This document shows, piece by piece, positions 52,637 to 61,098 of a stretch of DNA of 64,000 nt. The notes under the pieces are model-generated. The model ran no database searches and had not been told where the DNA came from. It saw only the letters and a program-made list of their open reading frames with translations. The position numbers and the translations under genes are program-made. Position 1 is the stretch's first letter. Every line of letters begins with the position of its first letter. Source of the DNA: JANQNX01 sp965601665 (GTDB taxonomy: Bacteria > Pseudomonadota > Gammaproteobacteria > Eutrophobiales > Eutrophobiaceae); NCBI GenBank assembly GCA_965601665.1, contig OZ271833.1, positions 1,054,001-1,118,000 of the forward strand, given 5' to 3'.

Positions 52637-53392
52637 TTATACCAATCCCCCATTTACCTTGATAACCTCGCCGGTTATGTAAGCTGATTCATCGGATGCC
52701 AGGAATACCACGGCAGCGGCCACATCTTCCGGGCGGCCAAAACGCGCCAGCGGAATTTCTGCAATACGCGCATTGTAATAGTCTTCTGCCATGGCCTCCT
52801 CGACAAACGCAGTCGCAATCCAGCCTGGTGATATTACGTTGGCCCTGATTGATGGACCGCAGGAACGTGCAAAAGAACGGGTAAAACCCAACACACCGGC
52901 CTTGGTTGCAGCGAACAGTTGTGGATTAGTACCTTCAAAACCGTGCGTTGCCAGGTCCCAACTCATGTTGACGAAAACACCAGTTCCCTGCTGTTGAAAG
53001 TAAGCTTGTACTACATAACACGCATTGATAGTGCCTTTTAAATCTACAGCAATGAGTTGGTCCAGTTTTTCTGTTACCGATTCCTCGGCCAGGCTACTGG
53101 TCAGGATATCGGCGCCGGCATTGTTAACCCAGGCATCAACACGTCCCATTTTCCGCACACTATTATCAAGAAGAGACTGTATGTCATCGTTCACTGACAT
53201 GTCGCCCTGTATGGCGACGGCCCGTTGCCCCATTTGTTTTATGTCTGCGACCACCCGGTCGGCTTTGTCTGCCGAATGGCGGTAGTTTACGACAACATCG
53301 GCGCCTTCTGTCGCACACGCAACGGCAATACCTCTGCCAATGCCGCTGCTGGCACCGGTAACCACGATGACTTTATCTTTAAGACGATTCAT
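52637..53392 (-). CDS. Short-chain dehydrogenase/reductase with Tyr-to-Phe change
   Basis: A 251-residue classical SDR with the Rossmann motif T-G-A-S-S-G-I-G at 12-19, N-N-A-G at 90-93 and the C-terminal S-A-Y-I-T-G-E-V-I-x-V-N-G-G. The catalytic Y-x3-K motif reads F160-A-A-T-K164 (codon TTC at 52913-52915), so the proton-donating Tyr is replaced by Phe, while Ser and Lys are kept or nearly so. It may be inactive, or act on a substrate that needs no Tyr. It is the first gene of a pair with the CMD protein, divergent from the glycosyltransferase gene. Confidence 0.9.
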   Translation of the reverse strand: MNRLKDKVIVVTGASSGIGRGIAVACATEGADVVVNYRHSADKADRVVADIKQMGQRAVAIQGDMSVNDDIQSLLDNSVRKMGRVDAWVNNAGADILTSSLAEESVTEKLDQLIAVDLKGTINACYVVQAYFQQQGTGVFVNMSWDLATHGFEGTNPQLFAATKAGVLGFTRSFARSCGPSIRANVISPGWIATAFVEEAMAEDYYNARIAEIPLARFGRPEDVAAAVVFLASDESAYITGEVIKVNGGLV

Positions 53393-53447
53393 TTATGATG
53401 AAAATGAACAAAAGAAACGTATTCTAACTTCAAAGTGCCAGGCTGAC

Positions 53448-54275
53448 ATGTCCGATTTCTCTATCAGTGTGATCATTCCGGTGTATAACCGTTCGACGTT
53501 AATCGGACGTGCGCTGAAATCAATCTATAACCAAACGTACAGCGCTAAAGAGATTATCCTCGTCAATGATGGATCCACTGATGGGCTTGAAGCGTTGATA
53601 AATAAAGAGCACCCTGCAGTCACCTTGCTTAACCAGTCTAACCAGGGCGTTAGTGCGGCGCGGAATACCGGCATACGTACAGCGAGTGGTAACTGGATAG
53701 CATTACTGGATTCAGATGATAGCTGGCAAGCGGATAAACTGGCACGGCAAGTCCAGTGTTTGCAACAGAACCCCGGACACCACGTCTGTCATACCAATGA
53801 GACCTGGTATCGAAGTGGCCAGGTAGTGAATCAAAAGAAAAAACATGAAAAGATCGGTGGTCACATTTTCCAACATTGCCTGCCACTCTGTGCAATATCG
53901 CCCTCGTCGGTGCTTGTCAGAAAAAGCCTGTTTGACGAGGTGGGCCTGTTCGATGAAAACCTGCCAGCCTGTGAGGATTACGATATGTGGCTTCGTATCT
54001 GCAGCCAGTATCCTGTGCTGTATATTGATGAGGTTTTGACCAATAAGTATGGTGGTCATGAAGGTCAATTGTCACAACAGTACTGGGGCATGGACCGCTT
54101 TCGTATCATGGCACTACAGAAATGCCTGGATACGGTACAACTTAACGAGACAGATCGACAGGCGGCAATCAACATGCTACTGACAAAAATTGATATTTTC
54201 CTGCAAGGTGTCAAAAAACATGGCGAGAGCGAGTACAGTGAACAGTTCCAGCAACTCAGACAACGCTATGCTTGA
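53448..54275 (+). CDS. Family 2 glycosyltransferase
   Basis: A 275-residue GT-A fold enzyme: V-I-I-P-V-Y-N-R near 10, I-L-V-N-D-G-S-T-D near 38, G-V-S-A-A-R-N-T-G-I-R near 70, the metal motif L-D-S-D-D-S-W near 88, and the acceptor-side C-E-D-Y-D-M-W-L-R near 175. The donor and acceptor sugars are unknown. ATG 53448 begins M-S-D-F-S-I-S-V, with AGG upstream; longer frames run into the divergent SDR gene. Its last codons overlap the next gene by 8 bp. Confidence 0.92.
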   Translation: MSDFSISVIIPVYNRSTLIGRALKSIYNQTYSAKEIILVNDGSTDGLEALINKEHPAVTLLNQSNQGVSAARNTGIRTASGNWIALLDSDDSWQADKLARQVQCLQQNPGHHVCHTNETWYRSGQVVNQKKKHEKIGGHIFQHCLPLCAISPSSVLVRKSLFDEVGLFDENLPACEDYDMWLRICSQYPVLYIDEVLTNKYGGHEGQLSQQYWGMDRFRIMALQKCLDTVQLNETDRQAAINMLLTKIDIFLQGVKKHGESEYSEQFQQLRQRYA

Positions 54276-54726
54276 TAACATCAAAAACTACAGGCAGATC
54301 GATAACAAGCTACATACCTCGGCGCAGCCTGATGCAGAACAACTCCTGCAATTGAAAAAAGCAGGTATTGATATTGTAATTAACCTCGCCCATGACCAGT
54401 CGCCCGGCGCCGTAGCTGATGAGGCTGAACGTATTGCGTCCCAGGGAATTCCCTATATCAACATCCCGGTTGATTTCCAGCAACCCAGGCATTCGGATTT
54501 CCAGTTGTTCGCGGAAACGATGGACAAACATGCAAACGACACCACGCTGGTACACTGTGCCTATAACTGGCGCGTTTCTGCCTTCGTTTATTTGTATCGC
54601 GTGCTATGTCGCGGTGTTGAACGCGAGCAGGCCGAGCAAGACATGCTGGCAATCTGGCAACCTGACGATACATGGCAAACCTTTATTGAAGCTTGCATGG
54701 CCAACCAAAAGCACAAACAAGGATAG
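54268..54726 (+). CDS. Protein tyrosine phosphatase-like protein with shortened P-loop
   Basis: A 152-residue protein of the DUF442/dual-specificity phosphatase type. It opens Y-R-Q-I-D-N-K-L-H-T-S-A-Q-P, typical of this group, and has V-I-N-L-A near 37. The signature reads H96-C97-A-Y-N-W-R102, that is C-x4-R rather than the canonical C-x5-R. The gene overlaps the end of the glycosyltransferase gene and is followed 2 bp later by the nucleosidase-like gene. Phosphatase activity is uncertain. Confidence 0.82.
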   Translation: MLDNIKNYRQIDNKLHTSAQPDAEQLLQLKKAGIDIVINLAHDQSPGAVADEAERIASQGIPYINIPVDFQQPRHSDFQLFAETMDKHANDTTLVHCAYNWRVSAFVYLYRVLCRGVEREQAEQDMLAIWQPDDTWQTFIEACMANQKHKQG

Positions 54727-54728
54727 CC

Positions 54729-55565
54729 ATGCTGCATTTGTTTACTGCCCTCAACTGTGAGGCCAGGCCGCTGATAGATCACCTGCACCTCAATGAACAG
54801 AAACCCCATGATTTATTCAGGCTGTTTACGGATGCCAATAACGACATCAGCCTTGTCATTACCGGCGTCGGTAAAACAGCATGTGCCGCGGCCGTCAGTT
54901 ACCACCACGCCATTATTCATGCGTCAACAACAGATATCTGGTTGAACATTGGCGTTGCCGGACACAAGGACCTTGCAGCAGGACAGCCCTGTCTTGTTAA
55001 CAAGATTACCGATGGTGGCAGTGGTGAAACCTGGTATCCACAGATTGTGTTTACCCCTCCATGCCGCACCATGCCTCTGCTCACATTGGAACAACCGTCT
55101 GCCGACTACCAACCCATCCTGTACGATATGGAGGCCGCCGGTTTTTATGCTATCGCCAGTCGCCTTGGCACCAGTGAGCTGATTCATTGCATCAAGATCG
55201 TGTCGGATAATGCACTCTCTGACGGCTTCAGTGTCAATGCCAGGGCAGTAAAAAACTACGTCTGGAATAGCATCGACACCATAGATAAACTGATGGACAG
55301 CCTGCACAAGCTATCGTCTGAACTGCAAATGGCTTCCGCCAAACCGCATGACTATGACACGATTGTGAATCATTGGCACTTCACACAAACACAACAGCAC
55401 CAGTTGCTACAACTGTTACGCCGCTGGACGTTATTAGGTAATCAGGACGACGTCAGCGAGTTCATCGCTGGTGCTGATTCTGCCAAAAATATTATTCAAC
55501 GCCTGACGAACGAACTCGACAGCAAGATATATAATCCGCGCAATACTGGTCGCAGCCGATCATGA
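54729..55565 (+). CDS. Nucleoside phosphorylase/MTA-SAH nucleosidase-like protein
   Basis: A 278-residue protein. Residues 1-200 have the PNP/UDP phosphorylase fold: I-T-G-V-G-K near 45, N-I-G-V-A-G-H near 72, Y-D-M-E-A-A-G-F-Y near 132 (ribose-binding Met-Glu) and K-I-V-S-D-N near 156. The C-terminal 75 residues are a helical extension not usual in MtnN. The substrate is unknown. Its stop overlaps the start of the SplB-like gene as ATGA, so the two proteins are probably made together. Confidence 0.82.
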   Translation: MLHLFTALNCEARPLIDHLHLNEQKPHDLFRLFTDANNDISLVITGVGKTACAAAVSYHHAIIHASTTDIWLNIGVAGHKDLAAGQPCLVNKITDGGSGETWYPQIVFTPPCRTMPLLTLEQPSADYQPILYDMEAAGFYAIASRLGTSELIHCIKIVSDNALSDGFSVNARAVKNYVWNSIDTIDKLMDSLHKLSSELQMASAKPHDYDTIVNHWHFTQTQQHQLLQLLRRWTLLGNQDDVSEFIAGADSAKNIIQRLTNELDSKIYNPRNTGRSRS

Positions 55566-56560
55566 TTGACACGTTATACATTGAATCAGGCGTCGCAAAT
55601 CATCCGCGCGTGCAGACGCTGGTAAAGCGTTTCCCGGAGGCCAACCGTATAGAATGTGACAACTACACGGAGGTCTTTAACCGCAAGGCGCAGAATTTCA
55701 GATTACAAAAGAAAAAGCCGGCGTTAATACTGGCAAACAAGCATAAGGGGCTGGTTCTGCCAACGCCTCGCCAGTACGGTATTGGTGCCAGGCACAACTA
55801 TTACTTTTCGCATATGCTTAACTGCCTGTATGACTGCCGCTACTGCTTTTTACAAGGCATGTTTCAATCAGCGCATTACGTGCTATTTATCAACTACGAA
55901 GACTTCAATACAGAGCTGACACGACTAACCAACTTGCATCAACATGAACCGGTACACTTTTTTTCAGGCTACGATTGCGACAGCCTGGCATTGGAACCGG
56001 TTACCGGTTTTGTCGAACATTTCCTGCCCTTTTTTGAAAAACACCCACATTGCTTACTGGAGATACGTACCAAGAGCACGCAGGCACGGTCACTATTAAA
56101 CCGGGAACCTATCAATAATTGTGTGATTGCTTTCAGCTTTACCCCGGAAAACATTAGCGAGGCGCTGGAACATAAGGTGCCTGCCATCGAAAAGCGACTG
56201 CAAACCATGGTCGCGCTGCAACAGACAGGCTGGCAGGTTGGCCTGCGCTTTGATCCGTTGATTTATACCGATAGTTTCCAGCACGATTACTCGCAGCTGT
56301 TTGAAACACTGTTTAACAGGCTGGATTCCGATTTGATTCATTCTGTCAGCCTCGGCAGCTTTCGCCTGCCGCGGGATTACTTTCGCAAGCTTGAAAAGCT
56401 CTATCCTGACGAACCATTCCTCGCATCGACATTTACCGAGGAAGATAAACAGGTTGGTTACTCAGCCTCCTTGCGCGAAGACATGCTTCAGTTTGCTGCC
56501 AGTCATATTCAACAATACATCGATTCAGAAAGGTTCTTTCCCTGTCATGAAATGATTTGA
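55562..56560 (+). CDS. Spore photoproduct lyase (SplB)-like radical SAM protein
   Basis: A 332-residue protein with the radical SAM motif C88-x3-C92-x2-C95 (C-L-Y-D-C-R-Y-C-F-L-Q-G). The surrounding sequence, with Y-x-F-x-H-M-L-N-C before it and a later L-E-I-R-T-K-S, is of the SplB family. True SplB repairs a thymine dimer of spores; this organism group does not sporulate, so another DNA or nucleoside lesion or a different substrate is likely. It is coupled to the nucleosidase-like gene and followed 1 bp later by putP. Confidence 0.87.
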   Translation: MIDTLYIESGVANHPRVQTLVKRFPEANRIECDNYTEVFNRKAQNFRLQKKKPALILANKHKGLVLPTPRQYGIGARHNYYFSHMLNCLYDCRYCFLQGMFQSAHYVLFINYEDFNTELTRLTNLHQHEPVHFFSGYDCDSLALEPVTGFVEHFLPFFEKHPHCLLEIRTKSTQARSLLNREPINNCVIAFSFTPENISEALEHKVPAIEKRLQTMVALQQTGWQVGLRFDPLIYTDSFQHDYSQLFETLFNRLDSDLIHSVSLGSFRLPRDYFRKLEKLYPDEPFLASTFTEEDKQVGYSASLREDMLQFAASHIQQYIDSERFFPCHEMI

Positions 56561-56561
56561 C

Positions 56562-58013
56562 ATGTCTGAAAGCAATCTAATTTACTTCGCGTTTGGTTGT
56601 TACCTGTTTCTTATGCTGGTGATTGGCTTACTGGCATGGAAGCACACTGACAATATGGCCGATTATATACTGGGTGGCAGAACACTTGGTCGCTGGACCA
56701 CCGCGATAAGTGCTGGTGCATCTGACATGAGCGGCTGGTTGCTGCTTGGACTGCCAGGCTATGCGTATCTTGCCGGCATGGAAGCAATCTGGATTGCCAT
56801 TGGTTTGTTTGTTGGCACCGCATGTAACTGGTACCTGGTCGCACCGCGCCTGCGTTTAGCCACAGATAACCCGTCTGGTGTATTGACCATCCCGGCCTAC
56901 CTTGAACGGTGCTTTGGTGATGGTTCACATCGTTTGCAGACACTGTCAGCAACCATGATCCTGTTATTCTACTTTTTTTATACCAGTTCTGGCCTGGTAG
57001 CCGGCGGTAAGCTCTTTGAAACCGTGTTTTCGGTTCCCTATTACTGGGCGGTTGCTATTGGTGCAATCACCATTCTGCTTTATACCACGCTTGGTGGTTT
57101 CCTTGCCGTCAGTTGGACCGACTTGATACAGGGGCTGTTAATGGCCCTGGCGCTCAGCTATGTGGCATTGAGCGCCCTGTTCATGCTGGGGGGATCAGAA
57201 ACACTTATCGTGTCAATGCAAGCGTTTAATTTTGAATTGACAGATGCGTTTACACAGGCCAGTGGTGAGTCACTTGGGTTCATAGGCATCATATCTTTAC
57301 TGGGCTGGGGACTCGGTTATTTTGGCCAGCCACATATCCTGGTTCGTTTTATGGCTATTCATTCACCAACGGCATTACCGGCAGCCAGGAATATAGCCCT
57401 GGCCTGGACAGCCATCGGCCTGAGCGCTGCAGTGATCATCGGATTCGCAGGTATAGCACTGCTTGGTGAACCGTTGAGTGGTAACGATAGTGAAACCGTA
57501 TTCATCAGGTTACTACCGGTGTTAATGCATCCATTGCCAGCGGGTATTTGCCTGGCAGCGATCCTGGCAGCCATCATGAGTACGGCTGATTCACAATTGC
57601 TTGTCGCCTCATCTTCGCTGGCCGAGGATATCTTCCGATCTACCCGGCAAGATGTCGATGAAAAGGCCATGGTCAAACTCGGTCGTCTTACAGTTATTGT
57701 CTTAACCTTGCTGGCCACGTTGTTGGCAATGCAACCAGACAACAAGGTACTGGATCTTGTTGCCTACGCCTGGGCAGGTTTCGGCGCGACCTTCGGCCCG
57801 TTAATCCTGTTGTCACTTTACTGGCGTGACCTGTCTTTTCATGCCGCCATTACGGGCATGCTGACAGGCGCACTCACCGTGTTGCTATGGAACTACATCC
57901 CGATTGAATCAACACTGTTCCAGGTCTACGAACTGGTGCCGGGCTTTATTGCCGCAACTGTTGCGATAGTAGTATCACACAAGTTACGAGCAAGCATTGT
58001 CGCTGGCGACTAG
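56562..58013 (+). CDS. putP: Sodium/proline symporter PutP-like
   Basis: A 483-residue SSS-family transporter with about 13 membrane helices. The PutP-type motifs are G-R-x-L-G-R-W-T-T-A-I-S-A-G-A-S-D-M-S-G-W (near 39-59), G-L-P-G-Y-A-Y, and A-A-I-M-S-T-A-D-S-Q-L-L (near 335-346, sodium site). Proline is the likely substrate by similarity. It begins 1 bp after the SplB-like stop, yet has no obvious functional tie to it. It overlaps the convergent thiC stop by 4 bp. Confidence 0.9.
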   Translation: MSESNLIYFAFGCYLFLMLVIGLLAWKHTDNMADYILGGRTLGRWTTAISAGASDMSGWLLLGLPGYAYLAGMEAIWIAIGLFVGTACNWYLVAPRLRLATDNPSGVLTIPAYLERCFGDGSHRLQTLSATMILLFYFFYTSSGLVAGGKLFETVFSVPYYWAVAIGAITILLYTTLGGFLAVSWTDLIQGLLMALALSYVALSALFMLGGSETLIVSMQAFNFELTDAFTQASGESLGFIGIISLLGWGLGYFGQPHILVRFMAIHSPTALPAARNIALAWTAIGLSAAVIIGFAGIALLGEPLSGNDSETVFIRLLPVLMHPLPAGICLAAILAAIMSTADSQLLVASSSLAEDIFRSTRQDVDEKAMVKLGRLTVIVLTLLATLLAMQPDNKVLDLVAYAWAGFGATFGPLILLSLYWRDLSFHAAITGMLTGALTVLLWNYIPIESTLFQVYELVPGFIAATVAIVVSHKLRASIVAGD

Positions 58014-59890
58014 ACCTCGTTATAGATTTTATTGCCCTTGTCCTTGAAGTTCTGCGCCATTTCATCCATTCCCTCTTCCAGCGCCTGTTCCACGTTTTCG
58101 AGCCCTTTCCTGGCAGCATAGTCACGCACATCCTGCGTGATTTTCATGGAACAAAAGTTAGGACCACACATGGAACAGAAATGTGCCACCTTGTGGCCTT
58201 CCTTCGGAAGGGTCTCATCATGGAAATCCCGTGCCCGATCAGGATCTAGACCAAGGTTGAACTGGTCTTCCCAGCGAAATTCGAAACGCGCCTTTGACAA
58301 GGCATTATCCCGCAGTTGCGCGGCCGGATGCCCCTTGGCCAAATCGGCGGCGTGTGCAGCAATCTTGTAGGTAATGATGCCTTCTTTTACATCATCCTTG
58401 TTCGGTAAACCGAGGTGCTCCTTTGGTGTGACGTAACACAACATGGCGGTGCCATACCAGCCAATCATCGCTGCGCCAATCGCCGAGGTAATGTGGTCAT
58501 AACCCGGTGCAATGTCGGTTGTTAACGGACCCAGCGTATAAAACGGTGCTTCATGGCATGCTTCCATCTCAAGATCGACATTTTCCTTGATCATATGCAT
58601 GGGTACATGGCCGGGACCCTCGATCATGACCTGCACGTCGTGCTTCCACGCCAACTGCGTTAATTCGCCCAGTGTTTTCAACTCTGCAAACTGGGCTTCG
58701 TCATTGGCATCGGCAATTGAACCGGGGCGCAATCCATCACCCAGTGAAAAGGCAACATCATAGGCTTTCATGATTTCACAAATTTCCTCGAAGTGTGTGT
58801 AGAGGAAATTCTCCTTGTGATGCGCAAGACACCACTTTGCGAGGATTGAACCACCGCGTGAGACAATACCGGTAACGCGCTTTGCGGTGAGCGGGATATA
58901 GGGCAGGCGAACGCCGGCGTGGATGGTAAAGTAATCGACCCCCTGCTCTGCCTGTTCAATCAACGTATCGCGGTACATCTCCCAGGTCAGTTCCTCGGCC
59001 TTGCCATTCACTTTCTCCAGCGCCTGGTAAATTGGCACGGTACCAATTGGCACCGGCGAGTTCCTGATGATCCATTCCCTGGTTTCGTGAATATTTTTTC
59101 CCGTGGAAAGGTCCATGACCGTATCCGCGCCACAGCGGATAGCCCAGGTCATTTTCTCAACCTCTTCCTCTATCGATGAACTCACCGCCGAATTACCAAT
59201 GTTAGCATTGATCTTGACCAGGAAGTTTCGGCCGATAATCATTGGCTCGGACTCGGGGTGGTTGATGTTGTTTGGAATAATGGCGCGGCCTGAGGCCACC
59301 TCGTCACGCACAAACTCAGGCGTGACTTCTTCCGGTAGTGTGCTTTGCCATGGCATGCCAGGATGCCGCTTCGTCAACGCGCTATCCCGGTATTCATTCA
59401 GACGCTGGTTTTCACGTATCGCGATAAATTCCATCTCGGGTGTGACGATACCGCGGCGTGCATAGTGCATTTGCGTCACGTTGGCGCCCTGCGTTGCCAC
59501 CCTTGGCGCCCTGTTATGCTGATAGCGTAATGCGGCCAGTTCAGGGGCCTGCAAACGCTGTAAACCGTAATCTGATGTCGGCTTGTCCAGCTTTTCAGTA
59601 TCTGCCCTCTCCTCGATCCAGCCATCGCGTAATGCCGGTAAACCCAGCCTGATATCAATTTCCGCCTCGGGATCTGTATAAGGCCCGGACGTATCATACA
59701 CAGTAATGGGTGTATTTTGCTCTACGCCATTCTGTGTGTGAGTTGGCGCACAACTGATTTCACGCATTGGCACCCGGATATCTTCACGCGAGCCTGTCAC
59801 ATAAATTTTCCTTGAATTAGGAATCGGTTTTACGATGTTTTCGTCGACACTGGCCGTGTCACTGAGTCTGGTATCGGGTCTCGCGCTCAT
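58010..59890 (-). CDS. thiC: Phosphomethylpyrimidine synthase ThiC
   Basis: A 626-residue radical SAM enzyme that converts AIR to HMP-P, the pyrimidine half of thiamine. It has the N-terminal ThiC-associated domain (I-R-V-P-M-R-E-I near 38), M-x-F-I-A-I-R-E-N (near 150), and the C-terminal cluster motif C-x2-C-x4-C (C-S-M-C-G-P-N-F-C near 570). ATG 59890 is used; the open frame beyond it is the TPP riboswitch. No other thi genes are in the window. Confidence 0.97.
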   Translation of the reverse strand: MSARPDTRLSDTASVDENIVKPIPNSRKIYVTGSREDIRVPMREISCAPTHTQNGVEQNTPITVYDTSGPYTDPEAEIDIRLGLPALRDGWIEERADTEKLDKPTSDYGLQRLQAPELAALRYQHNRAPRVATQGANVTQMHYARRGIVTPEMEFIAIRENQRLNEYRDSALTKRHPGMPWQSTLPEEVTPEFVRDEVASGRAIIPNNINHPESEPMIIGRNFLVKINANIGNSAVSSSIEEEVEKMTWAIRCGADTVMDLSTGKNIHETREWIIRNSPVPIGTVPIYQALEKVNGKAEELTWEMYRDTLIEQAEQGVDYFTIHAGVRLPYIPLTAKRVTGIVSRGGSILAKWCLAHHKENFLYTHFEEICEIMKAYDVAFSLGDGLRPGSIADANDEAQFAELKTLGELTQLAWKHDVQVMIEGPGHVPMHMIKENVDLEMEACHEAPFYTLGPLTTDIAPGYDHITSAIGAAMIGWYGTAMLCYVTPKEHLGLPNKDDVKEGIITYKIAAHAADLAKGHPAAQLRDNALSKARFEFRWEDQFNLGLDPDRARDFHDETLPKEGHKVAHFCSMCGPNFCSMKITQDVRDYAARKGLENVEQALEEGMDEMAQNFKDKGNKIYNEV

Positions 59891-59937
59891 GATTACCTCT
59901 GTTATCAAAGCTGTTGGGTGAAGAGCGCCATTGGCAA

Positions 59938-60012
59938 GAATTCGCTTCCCTACGCTGGTACTAACCAGATCAGGTAAAGGGTCAATCTCAGCCCAATCGG
60001 GCGCCCCTAGCA
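59938..60012 (-). promoter_or_regulatory. TPP riboswitch (THI element) of thiC
   Basis: On the minus strand, 48 nt and more before the thiC ATG, the conserved blocks appear in order: GGGGCGCC, GGCTGAGAT, ACCCTTTACCTGATC, then CCAGCGTAGGGAA. This is the thiamine pyrophosphate aptamer. Ligand binding would lower thiC expression; the switch type (translation or termination) is not clear, as no terminator is seen before the ATG. Confidence 0.95.
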
Positions 60013-60090
60013 TTCACACATGCTATATAATACGATCCACAACTACAACCAATAAAAAGTCGTGCAGATGCAACAAGGCGACACAGACAT

Positions 60091-60744
60091 ATGGATATAG
60101 AACAAGCCCGTTACAACATGATTGAACAGCAGATTCGCACCTGGGAGGTGCTGGATCAGTCAGTACTCGACCTGCTGGGAGAAATTCGCCGGGAAGACTT
60201 TGTGCCTGACTCCTATAAAGGCCTGGCCTTCGCTGATATACGCATACCGCTTGCCAATAACCAGACGATGATGATGCCGAAAGAAGAAGCGAGGGTTTTG
60301 CAATCGCTCGAACTTGATAAGCAGGACAGTGTACTGGAAGTTGGCACTGGTAGCGGTTACCTGACTGCCCTGCTCGCCAGCAAGGCAAAGAACGTCAGGA
60401 GCATCGATATCTACCCCGAATTTACCAATGCCTGCCAGGAAAAACTCGCGAAGTGTGATATCAGCAACGTTGTCGTTGAATCAGCCGATGTATATCAACT
60501 GCTTGATAGCGGACAGGAATTCGATGCAGTCGTGCTGACGGCCTCGTTACCGAAAATGGACGAACGGTTCCTGCATCTCGTTAAGGAAGGCGGCAGGATG
60601 TTTGTGATGATTGGCGATTCACCGGTCATGGAAGCCGGTTTGATTAACAAACAGAACAGTACCAGCTGGTCAATGGAAGGCCTGTTCGAAACTGACTTAC
60701 CACCACTGATTGGCGCACTCGAAAACGAACCTTTTGAGTTTTAG
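60091..60744 (+). CDS. Pcm-family methyltransferase, diverged
   Basis: A 217-residue SAM methyltransferase of the isoaspartate type: N-M-I-E-Q-Q-I-R-T-W near 9, R-R-E-D-F-V-P near 33, V-L-E-V-G-T-G-S-G-Y-L near 82. The loop that in Pcm reads T-I-S-Q-P is replaced by N-Q-T-M-M-M-P, so protein repair is doubtful. It is followed 2 bp later by a rhodanese gene and then tolC, a run that I recall from other gammaproteobacteria. Its first ATG follows the divergent thiC leader by about 80 bp. Confidence 0.85.
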   Translation: MDIEQARYNMIEQQIRTWEVLDQSVLDLLGEIRREDFVPDSYKGLAFADIRIPLANNQTMMMPKEEARVLQSLELDKQDSVLEVGTGSGYLTALLASKAKNVRSIDIYPEFTNACQEKLAKCDISNVVVESADVYQLLDSGQEFDAVVLTASLPKMDERFLHLVKEGGRMFVMIGDSPVMEAGLINKQNSTSWSMEGLFETDLPPLIGALENEPFEF

Positions 60745-60746
60745 CC

Positions 60747-61064
60747 ATGTTAGCCATTACGCCAGAACAACTGCAAGAAAAGCTGTCTACTGGCCAAAAA
60801 CCTATATTACTTGATGTGCGCGAGGAGTGGGAATACGAGATTTGTAACATTGACGGGTCCATTCACATCAGTATGGGACAAATCAACCAGATGCTCGAAC
60901 AGCTCTCTCCTGATAGTGAAACGATCGTTATCTGTCATCATGGCATGCGTAGTTTCCAGGTTGGTGCATTTCTTGAGAGTAACGGCTTCAAGCACATTGT
61001 AAATCTCGAGGGCGGCATCGATGCCTGGGCCAGGACGGTCGAGCCTGAAATGGCAAAGTACTGA
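60747..61064 (+). CDS. Single-domain rhodanese
   Basis: A 105-residue sulfurtransferase-fold protein with L-L-D-V-R-E-E-W-E-Y near 21 and the active loop C63-H-H-G-M-R-S. The loop length (six residues after Cys) fits a sulfurtransferase rather than a Cdc25-type phosphatase. The sulfur acceptor is unknown. It sits between the methyltransferase and tolC genes. Confidence 0.92.
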   Translation: MLAITPEQLQEKLSTGQKPILLDVREEWEYEICNIDGSIHISMGQINQMLEQLSPDSETIVICHHGMRSFQVGAFLESNGFKHIVNLEGGIDAWARTVEPEMAKY

Positions 61065-61098
61065 TTTCAATCAATCTTATTTTTCCAGGAAGTTGTAT

